From: Sulfurimonas sp.
Lineage (GTDB): Bacteria > Campylobacterota > Campylobacteria > Campylobacterales > Sulfurimonadaceae
Assembly: GCA_027066935.1 (NCBI GenBank)
Contig: JAMOMX010000405.1
Location: 1-6,663, forward strand
Direction of reading: 5' to 3'
DNA: 6,663 bases
The translations under genes were made by a program, and so were the position numbers. Positions 1-5,715 of this stretch are shown piece after piece; positions within the stretch are counted from its first letter, which is position 1, and each line of letters begins with the position of its first letter. A model generated the notes under the pieces. That model did not search any database. It had not been told where the DNA came from and saw only the letters and a program-made list of their open reading frames with translations.

Positions 1-1142
1 AATGATTGAGTAAAACTAGCAATCATTCTACTACCAATCTTTTTAAACTCTGAATTATCTTCTATGTAAGTTTTGATATCCTCTATGGAACTCTTAAGTG
101 CCTCTATGCAAATCTCATACACATCTTTAGCCTCTTTTTTGCTCAAAAGACAGCTTTTTATACCAAATTCTACTAATCCATCTTTGGCATACCACATCTT
201 TTTGCCATGAAGTGTGAGAGCTGGTCTGTCTTTAAATATATAGCTTGTAGTATTTACTACATCATAACAAGGGCTTAGGTATATGTTTGTGAAATCATCA
301 TCAAACAACAGGGCAAAATTTTTAAGATGTGCATCTCCATTTTTTAGCAGATAGCTCATAACTACCATCTTAAATAACTCTTTTAGTGCGCTTTTTTTGT
401 TTGTACAAAAACGGTAAATCGTTTTTGCAACTTGCTCATAACTGCCACTATATTTGTTGTTGGTATTTTTATCCATTAGAGACAACACCTCTTCAAAGCC
501 AAGTGTTTTGCTATTTTTGAAGATAAAATTTTCCACAAGTAAAAATTTTTTATTGTAAGAGAGTTGAATGTTTGGTATCTCTATACCCGCTTTTTGACAA
601 GCTTTTAGACAAAAGTACTCATTTTCAGCCAGATGAGAAAACTCTACTCCCCAAGTTTTGACTATATACTCTTTTGTATGAAGCCTCTGCTTATCTAGCA
701 ATATTGCTACACTTTTTGGCTGAACTCCACTTATGGCATTTTTATTTAAAAAAGTATCTACTAAGTGTTTAAAAGTATCTTCGCTATCATTTTGTAAAAT
801 ATTTTCAACATTTAAAAAATCAAAATCCAGCTTCTCAAACTCACTTTTAAACTCTACTCTTGAGAGTATGTTTGGTGAAAGTTTTGAGAAGATAAGATAC
901 TCATCAATATAACCAAACTCTTTAGTAAGCAGATTTTTAAAAATCTCATACAGATACCCCTCTGGTAAAAATGTCTCAAAATATGGAGGAAATCTATGCT
1001 CATAAAGATAAAACTTCTTTGTATTTGGCAAAGAGAGGGTTATAGAGTTTTTGATATCAAAATCTTTATACTCCAAAAGGTATGATTTGTCATCTTGTAA
1101 AAAAGATGCAACATGATTTTGTTTAAGATAAAGCTTAACCAA
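1..1142 (-). CDS. HipA-family serine/threonine kinase toxin, 3' end missing
   Basis: This is a HipA-type protein kinase. Characterised HipA phosphorylates glutamyl-tRNA synthetase and halts translation; the substrate here is unknown. I translated 380 residues with no stop before the left edge, so only the C-terminal tail is missing (family members are usually about 400-440 residues). Residues 1-110 look like the N-terminal HipA subdomain, with FPPYFETFLPEG at 51-62. The kinase core shows SGVQPK at 138-143 (nucleotide-binding loop), a likely ATP-binding Lys162 in YIVKTW, NGDAHLKNF at 268-276 with probable catalytic Asp270 and Asn275, and SPCYDVV at 290-296 with metal-binding Asp294. It therefore appears catalytically intact. 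The start is TTG at 1142: an in-frame TAG at 1148-1146 rules out any earlier start, and AAGGA lies 6 bases upstream. It has its own promoter, separate from the CRISPR operon. No HipB-like antitoxin gene precedes it; one could lie beyond the left edge. Confidence 0.88.
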   Translation of the reverse strand, partial: MVKLYLKQNHVASFLQDDKSYLLEYKDFDIKNSITLSLPNTKKFYLYEHRFPPYFETFLPEGYLYEIFKNLLTKEFGYIDEYLIFSKLSPNILSRVEFKSEFEKLDFDFLNVENILQNDSEDTFKHLVDTFLNKNAISGVQPKSVAILLDKQRLHTKEYIVKTWGVEFSHLAENEYFCLKACQKAGIEIPNIQLSYNKKFLLVENFIFKNSKTLGFEEVLSLMDKNTNNKYSGSYEQVAKTIYRFCTNKKSALKELFKMVVMSYLLKNGDAHLKNFALLFDDDFTNIYLSPCYDVVNTTSYIFKDRPALTLHGKKMWYAKDGLVEFGIKSCLLSKKEAKDVYEICIEALKSSIEDIKTYIEDNSEFKKIGSRMIASFTQS

Positions 1143-1148
1143 ATACTA

Positions 1149-1153
1149 TCCTT
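1149..1153 (-). promoter_or_regulatory. Ribosome binding site deciding the TTG start of the HipA gene
   Basis: The sequence AAGGA is followed by a 6-base spacer (TAGTAT) and then TTG. The spacer itself contains the in-frame stop TAG. Together these make TTG the only plausible initiation codon near the 5' end of the frame. A weak start codon on an otherwise well-promoted toxin gene would limit its translation. Confidence 0.7.
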
Positions 1154-1174
1154 TTTTGTATAAATTACTTTACA

Positions 1175-1203
1175 AGTATAGAGTATTTAGATGCTTTTGT
1201 CAA
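1175..1203 (-). promoter_or_regulatory. Near-consensus sigma70 promoter for the HipA gene
   Basis: On the minus strand the -35 box TTGACA (1203-1198) matches the consensus perfectly. A 17-base spacer separates it from the -10 box TATACT (1180-1175), which matches 5 of 6 bases. Transcription would start near 1168, giving a leader of about 26 bases before the TTG codon. A short inverted repeat, TTGTA (1175-1171) and TACAA (1160-1156), covers the end of the -10 box and the expected start site. It could be an operator, but the arms are only 5 bases and it may be chance. Confidence 0.72.
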
Positions 1204-1273
1204 TTGGTAAAGACATTATTGACTATCTTTTATATTAGAGTTTTTATGCTTGTATGCTAAAACCTAAAAAAAA

Positions 1274-2359
1274 TTACAGGTGTTCTCCGTACTCATCGAG
1301 CACTAATTTATTATCTTCATAGTGACAATAAACTCGTTTAGCTTCATCAGAATTAGCATAAAACTCATGCGTTGAGTTTAGCTTGGCATTTTTTGAGATA
1401 GGCTTAAAGTTGAGTGATTTTGGATTTATATTTTGATCTAAAAACTTAGCTAGATCGTCTATCTTATTATTTAGCTCTGCAACTCTATTGGGCTGTAAAT
1501 CTTTTGTATCTTTTGCAAAGCCCTTGCCATAGCGTATCTTCTCTAGTGGAGCATCATATAGTTTATTTCTATAGATCTCATTTTTAGCTTTCCTCCATGC
1601 TATCTCTCCCCATGTAGATAAGCTAACTTCATCGTCTATCTGTAAGATAAATATTGAAGGGATGCCACTAATATCTTTTACAGGCAGGCTACATGATAGC
1701 TGTCTAAATGTTTTTAGATTATCTTCAAAGACTTCGATATCATCAATTTTTATTGGAATTTTCGGTATCTCTAAAAGTTCGCTACCAGATTCAAATATAT
1801 AGATAGTCTTATCGCCATAAAACATCGCTAAAACTTGTAAAAAACCCTGTATGCCCTTAAAGCCACCTGTTAGGTTGAAGATGATCTCATAGTCTTGCTC
1901 TTTATAGCCTGCTAGCCGCTCACTAAGTTCTCTAACTATATCAGAGAGTGCTGATTGAAAACTATTTAGGTTTTTTGTTTGTAAATCTTTAATATCTAGT
2001 ATCTCAACAGCTATCTTGTATCGTTTTAGAAACTCTCCTATCAGTTTAGCAGTTTGCTCGCCTAAGTAAGTATCAGTTTTAATCAAAATATGGTGGTCTT
2101 GCGGTCGGTTTAAATCACTATTGTAAAACTGTATGAGTGAGTTCAACTCTGCTGATTTTTCTTTTGCATTATCTAAGGAAAAAGTCTTGACTTCTTTTTC
2201 TATCTGATCTATCCGTGCAGAGATAAGATGCTTATCTTCTTGAGCTATCTTACCTTCCTTAGTATTGGCATTTTTTATCAATATCTCTCGCTCTTGGCTT
2301 GAAGCGCCGTTTGTTAAGATACTTGTTCCACAAGGGGAGATTATTAGTTTTTTAGTCAT
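1274..2359 (-). CDS. CARF-RelE fusion, Cami1-like cyclic oligoadenylate-activated mRNA interferase
   Basis: This is a probable type III CRISPR signalling effector of 361 residues. The N-terminus (about 1-195) is a CARF domain of the APE2256 type: SPCGTSILTN at 8-17 forms the first ligand loop and NLTGGFKGIQGF at 162-173 is the conserved second ligand motif. Residues of about 196-265 fit a winged-helix linker (IPSIFILQIDDEVSLSTW at 233-250). The C-terminal ~95 residues resemble a RelE-family toxin, ending in a strand-rich block with STHEFYANSDEAKRVY (329-344) and LVLDEYGEHL (352-361). Lys319, Lys326, His331, Arg342 and His360 are candidate RNA-cleaving or RNA-binding residues. This order matches Cami1, which on binding cA4 cuts mRNA in the ribosomal A site. 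Its ATG overlaps the stop of the preceding RAMP gene by one base (TAATG), with AAGGA 6 bases upstream. A ring nuclease of the same CARF family is the main alternative, but the RelE-like tail argues against a pure ring nuclease. Confidence 0.75.
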   Translation of the reverse strand: MTKKLIISPCGTSILTNGASSQEREILIKNANTKEGKIAQEDKHLISARIDQIEKEVKTFSLDNAKEKSAELNSLIQFYNSDLNRPQDHHILIKTDTYLGEQTAKLIGEFLKRYKIAVEILDIKDLQTKNLNSFQSALSDIVRELSERLAGYKEQDYEIIFNLTGGFKGIQGFLQVLAMFYGDKTIYIFESGSELLEIPKIPIKIDDIEVFEDNLKTFRQLSCSLPVKDISGIPSIFILQIDDEVSLSTWGEIAWRKAKNEIYRNKLYDAPLEKIRYGKGFAKDTKDLQPNRVAELNNKIDDLAKFLDQNINPKSLNFKPISKNAKLNSTHEFYANSDEAKRVYCHYEDNKLVLDEYGEHL

Positions 2360-4335
2360 TAATTATCCTTATTATATTCTTGCAGTTTTAAATATAATTT
2401 TGCTTTATCTACATCTAAAATAATTCCTTTTGCCCTTTGAGTCAAAAGCTCTTCAATGCTTTTAAACTTTTCACTGTCACAGAGCATCTCAAATTCATCT
2501 ACTATATCTGTTGATACACCACTATAATTAGCTATCAAATAATTATTTAAATCTTGCATAGAGAGATAACTAAGCCCTGTGTGAGCCACAATAAAATGTT
2601 CAATTTCATTTTTTAATTTTTTATTATTAGGAAGACTCTCTAGTATCTTTTTTGCTTCCTCTTGTTTCTTTTTATCTTCTAAAATTTGTTTCTCTCTTTT
2701 TCTATAGCTTGACTCTAAATTCTCTACTGTAAAGTTTGAGAAATTCAAATTCATACCTACACTATATTTTTCTCGCTTTTGCCCATTATCTTTAACTTTT
2801 TTATAATACTTAAAACTCTCTTCTTTACCATCTCCATATTGTAAAGCTTCATCATCTTTTTCTCTCATCATAGCAATTAACTCTTTAAACTGTGGAGTTA
2901 CTTTTAGAGCATCTGCAATCTTCTCCTCTTTTAACCAACTATTTATCGTCTCTTCGAAAGCAAGTACTAAACCTTTAATATCTATTTTTTTATCAATGAC
3001 ACAATTAACCTTTATTTTGCCTAATCCAAAAGGTTTTGCCATGCCAATAGAATAAAAAAGCTCATCAGAGAAACTACTAAGGCTAAGAGTATAAAGTAAA
3101 GCACCCAACTCAACTTTTTTAAGATTATGAAAGCGAATTTTTCCTATAAATTCACTCCCAATATCAAGTGGTTTAAAAGATGTCATAACCATATCGTTAC
3201 CCTCATCATTTGTTAAATCTGCATTTTCATGAACAGGATATTTTTTCCATCCTGATATTTTAAATTTTTGATTATAACTATTACCATTTTCCGTATACAG
3301 AGGATAGTACCCTGCTCGTGGAGAACTAAGTATTTTTTTTATGGTTCGATTAAAAATCTTTGGCTTATTTGCTGCACAATGAGAAAAATGAACCCTTCCT
3401 TTTAATGAAACATTCTCTTCCTTTATCTGCTTAGAATAACCAAACAGAGCTTCTGCCATATCAATTTTTTCTAAATCTTCTACATGTTCTCCTATCCCTT
3501 CATGAACGGCATATTTATAAGGAAACTTATAGAGCATAGAGAGACCAAAACTTTCAATTTCACCATTGTTAGTTAAGAAAAATATAGGAATATTTTTACC
3601 CTCTCTTAATCGTTTAGAAAAAACATTTTTCCAAAGTTTATTTTCATTAATTGTTCCAATAGAATACGCCTCTTTAAATGTTTCTACAACAAAACTATCT
3701 TCTTTTAATCTGTATCTTATATTTGTATTCTTTGATTTAGGAAAAAGAAATTCTCGTGTTTTTTTATCAGATGTTTTACCAGTAAATACAAGAAAGCCAT
3801 CTTCAAGTTCAGGATTTTCAAACTTTGTTAAAGCATATTTTTTTTCACTTAATTGCATATTTTTTATATTATTAATATTTTCTATTGGAATATCTTCATA
3901 TTTTATACGATTACTTCCATTAGTACTTTTTCCTAAATCTTCTATAATCCACTCGCTACCCTCTTTTTTAAGCCATCCCATATGAATATTATTGCTATTA
4001 TCAAGGAGTTTATTTTTATAAATAAGTTCATTAAAATCTCGATAGGAAAACTTTTTATTCTTTGTTTTTATTCTTGAAAATGTTAAAATTTCAAAAATAT
4101 TTCTGACCATTCCTTTTATAGATGTGCTAGGGATATAGTACTCCCCATTATATTGACAAAACTCTTCTGGTTTTTCATGATCTCTTATAAAGATTGGACT
4201 CTTAGCAGTTATAGTAATGTCAATAACCCCACTCTCACCATCCTTAAACGGTATATCATGACTAACGCTCTCTGCCCAAGGTGGGAAAAATACCTTTTCA
4301 CTCAACGGTACAAAATTAAATGGTGCTGTTATCAT
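2359..4335 (-). CDS. Large RAMP-superfamily type III CRISPR protein, TIGR03986-like
   Basis: This 658-residue protein is a likely backbone (Cas7-like) subunit of a type III effector complex. The N-terminus (APFNFVPLSEKVFFPPW at 4-20, VSHDIPFKDGESG at 24-36) matches my memory of the TIGR03986 RAMP family. RAMP signatures follow: YYIPSTSIKGMVRNIFE at 67-82 (the usual P-x-SS-x-KG-x-hR motif), AEALFGY at 294-300, GRVHFSHC at 313-320, and a closing Gly-rich loop GMAKPFGLGKIKV at 431-443. Residues of about 85-250 form a long Asn/Lys-rich insert, encoded by DNA clearly richer in AT than the neighbours. After the RAMP core, residues 455-658 are mostly helical and charged, with a probable coiled coil at about 540-567 rich in Lys and Glu. 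The ATG overlaps the stop of the RhuM-Fic gene by one base (TAATG) and has AAGGAG (4348-4343) 7 bases upstream. Its stop in turn overlaps the start of the CARF-RelE gene, so its expression is coupled to both neighbours. Confidence 0.85.
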   Translation of the reverse strand: MITAPFNFVPLSEKVFFPPWAESVSHDIPFKDGESGVIDITITAKSPIFIRDHEKPEEFCQYNGEYYIPSTSIKGMVRNIFEILTFSRIKTKNKKFSYRDFNELIYKNKLLDNSNNIHMGWLKKEGSEWIIEDLGKSTNGSNRIKYEDIPIENINNIKNMQLSEKKYALTKFENPELEDGFLVFTGKTSDKKTREFLFPKSKNTNIRYRLKEDSFVVETFKEAYSIGTINENKLWKNVFSKRLREGKNIPIFFLTNNGEIESFGLSMLYKFPYKYAVHEGIGEHVEDLEKIDMAEALFGYSKQIKEENVSLKGRVHFSHCAANKPKIFNRTIKKILSSPRAGYYPLYTENGNSYNQKFKISGWKKYPVHENADLTNDEGNDMVMTSFKPLDIGSEFIGKIRFHNLKKVELGALLYTLSLSSFSDELFYSIGMAKPFGLGKIKVNCVIDKKIDIKGLVLAFEETINSWLKEEKIADALKVTPQFKELIAMMREKDDEALQYGDGKEESFKYYKKVKDNGQKREKYSVGMNLNFSNFTVENLESSYRKREKQILEDKKKQEEAKKILESLPNNKKLKNEIEHFIVAHTGLSYLSMQDLNNYLIANYSGVSTDIVDEFEMLCDSEKFKSIEELLTQRAKGIILDVDKAKLYLKLQEYNKDN

Positions 4336-5309
4336 TACGCTTCTCCTTGTTCAAATATCAGATGTTTTATTAGCTTGATTAATATCTCTTTTTCATTTGG
4401 GTTACTACTTGCTATAAGTAGTGTCAATGCTGTTAAAGCATTATCATTGATCTTTTTTTCGCCACTCTTTTTATAGAGATAATCACACTTATTTAGAAAA
4501 TAGATAAACATAAATGAAGCACTCCGTTTATTGCCATCACTAAATGGGTGGTCTTTGATGATAAAATAGAGCAGATGTGAAGCCTTGTCTTCTACGCTTG
4601 GGTAGAGTTCTACACAGCTAAAGGTTTGATATAAATTACCTATGATTCCGTCGAGTTGAGCATCTTTTTCATTAGCAAAAAGCTCCGTGGCTTCATCTTT
4701 GGCTATTAGGTTGCTTTTAAGCTTTTGCAAAACCTCTTTGGTCTCACTATAGGTCAAGACTTTATCGCTCCTATAGCCCTCAAAATCATCTATACTATTT
4801 TTATCATAACCCTCTAGCAGAGATAGCGTTTTACTATAATTTTTGAGTAGATTTAGAAGCTCTTTCTCATGCCCTATCTGTTTGGTAGATAGAAACTCTA
4901 TGGTCTCTTTTAGATTTTCTAAAATGGTTTTGGTTTGAGATAATCGATGTTTATTGATAGCATAGCCATCTATCAGATACTGTTTTAGTATGCTTGTTGA
5001 CCATTTTCTAAAAATTGTAGCCTCTTTGGAATCTACTCTGTAACCGATAGATAAAATCATGTCAAGGTTATAATAATCTACTTGATAAGTTTTACCGTCT
5101 TTGGCAGTTGTTGCAATTTTTGCAACAACTGAATCTTTATCTAATTCACCACTTTTAAAAATATTTTTTATATGCCTGGAGATAACCGATTTATCTCTAT
5201 TAAAAAGTGTAGCAATTTGATTTAAATTTGCCCAAATGGTTTCATGTTCCAAATCTCCTCTAAAGGCTATCTCTCCATTGGGGGTTTGGTAGATTTCTAT
5301 GTTATTCAT
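4335..5309 (-). CDS. RhuM-Fic/Doc fusion protein inside the CRISPR operon
   Basis: The protein has 324 residues. Residues 1-120 are a RhuM-type domain: a likely DNA-binding helix-turn-helix (ATLFNRDKSVISRHIKNIF, 33-51), then VVAKIATTA (61-69) and YYNLDMILSIGYRV (79-92). A helical linker with LLEGYD (164-169) leads to a Fic domain at about 185-320. The Fic motif HPFSDGNKRSASF is at 254-266, with His254 and Asp258 intact. Lys261 replaces the usual second Gly, and Ser265 replaces the usual second Arg, as in Doc. Fic enzymes transfer AMP or phosphate to proteins; Doc phosphorylates EF-Tu. The target here is unknown. I see no clear inhibitory (S/T)xxxE(G/N) helix. I chose the ATG at 5309 over an in-frame TTG at 5330 because AGGG (5320-5317) sits 7 bases upstream and RhuM homology begins there. 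It overlaps the previous gene by 8 bases and the next by 1. RhuM-Fic genes usually lie in mobile or restriction loci, so this placement is unusual. Confidence 0.88.
   Translation of the reverse strand: MNNIEIYQTPNGEIAFRGDLEHETIWANLNQIATLFNRDKSVISRHIKNIFKSGELDKDSVVAKIATTAKDGKTYQVDYYNLDMILSIGYRVDSKEATIFRKWSTSILKQYLIDGYAINKHRLSQTKTILENLKETIEFLSTKQIGHEKELLNLLKNYSKTLSLLEGYDKNSIDDFEGYRSDKVLTYSETKEVLQKLKSNLIAKDEATELFANEKDAQLDGIIGNLYQTFSCVELYPSVEDKASHLLYFIIKDHPFSDGNKRSASFMFIYFLNKCDYLYKKSGEKKINDNALTALTLLIASSNPNEKEILIKLIKHLIFEQGEA
5105..5131. repeat. Perfect 12-bp inverted repeat with 3-base loop inside the RhuM-Fic gene
   Basis: The arm CAGTTGTTGCAA (5105-5116) is followed by TTT and then its exact reverse complement (5120-5131). 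The repeat encodes residues 59-67 of the RhuM-Fic protein, in the conserved VVAKIAT stretch. In the mRNA it would fold into a strong hairpin. No U-tract follows on either strand, so it is not an intrinsic terminator. It could be an operator for a DNA-binding protein or an RNA structure, or a by-product of the conserved residues. Confidence 0.6.
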
Positions 5310-5715
5310 CTGCAAACCCTGCAAAAACAACTTTTTGCAACTTCATTACTTTCATATTTTCACAAAGCTCATCCTCTTTAGCTTCCCATATTTGAGCCAT
5401 TTTAACCCAATTGGATTTTATACTTTCTAGCAGAGCTGTTTTTTCTAAAGCATAAAATTCCGTATCTTTTTTTTCAACATTGGCAATATCTGTTTTAGAA
5501 ACTACCCACTGTGCATTTTGCTGTCGTATCATAATGCTTTGTTTGCCATTACAAAAATGAGCTTCATAAACAAAACCCTCTTCATCTTGAATATTTGGGT
5601 CTTTGTCTTCAAAAATATCTTTTTGCTCTAAAGGTCTATGAGAAAATTGGACATAACCTCTGTAGCCCTCTAGCCCATTGATATAGTCTATCACTTTCAC
5701 TTTTTCACTAAACAT
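5302..5715 (-). CDS. Small type III CRISPR-associated protein, possibly TIGR04423-like
   Basis: This 137-residue protein has no signal peptide or membrane segment. Its N-terminal half holds IDYINGLEGYRGYVQFSHRP at 9-28, an aromatic and glycine-rich motif. This, together with the size and position, resembles the small type III-associated TIGR04423 family as I remember it; the assignment is tentative. The middle (FVYEAHFCNGKQSIMIRQQN, 48-67; WVVSKTD, 70-76) reads as beta strands. The rest (about 86-128) is helical and charged. I see no nuclease or nucleotide-binding motif. An accessory or small subunit of the effector complex is the likeliest role, from context. The ATG at 5715 is strongly supported: GGAGG (5726-5722) lies 6 bases upstream. 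The gene overlaps the end of the tandem RAMP gene by 8 bases, and its own end overlaps the RhuM-Fic start by 8 bases. Confidence 0.7.
   Translation of the reverse strand: MFSEKVKVIDYINGLEGYRGYVQFSHRPLEQKDIFEDKDPNIQDEEGFVYEAHFCNGKQSIMIRQQNAQWVVSKTDIANVEKKDTEFYALEKTALLESIKSNWVKMAQIWEAKEDELCENMKVMKLQKVVFAGFADE
5317..5320 (-). promoter_or_regulatory. Ribosome binding site deciding the RhuM-Fic start
   Basis: AGGG lies 7 bases before the ATG at 5309, at the end of the preceding reading frame. The in-frame TTG at 5330 has no comparable site. The site directly abuts an 8-bp hairpin (5320-5339) whose last base is the A of AGGG. Ribosomes finishing the upstream gene would melt that structure, which would make RhuM-Fic translation depend on the upstream gene. 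Confidence 0.6.
5320..5339. repeat. 8-bp inverted repeat at the RhuM-Fic translation start
   Basis: TGCAAAAA (5320-5327) and TTTTTGCA (5332-5339) are exact reverse complements around a 4-base loop. On the mRNA the hairpin lies just before the AGGG ribosome binding site of the RhuM-Fic gene, within the last codons of the 137-residue gene. Its role in coupling is an inference. Confidence 0.5.

Noticed and set aside
1266..1300. Run of T after the CARF-RelE stop as an intrinsic terminator
   Set aside because: Eight T residues follow the stop on the minus strand, but the sequence before them forms only a weak, bulged stem of about four pairs, so I cannot call a terminator.
3566..3985. Open frame of 139 codons on the plus strand
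   Set aside because: It lies wholly antisense to the well-supported large RAMP gene in its AT-rich section, has no recognisable motif, and encodes a Phe/Leu/Ser-rich sequence typical of a shadow frame.
4153..4476. Open frame of 107 codons on the plus strand
   Set aside because: It is antisense to the junction of the RAMP and RhuM-Fic genes, both clearly coding, and shows no ribosome binding site or family motif that I can see.
5328..5330. TTG at 5330 as the start of the RhuM-Fic gene
   Set aside because: The ATG seven codons later has AGGG at 7 bases and begins the RhuM homology; the TTG has no comparable site.
422..5341. Ten-base word GTTGCAAAAA (minus strand) at 422-431, 5117-5126 and 5332-5341
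   Set aside because: Three copies in AT-rich coding DNA, two of them in Val-Ala-Lys codons, are plausible by chance; I do not treat them as a repeat family.
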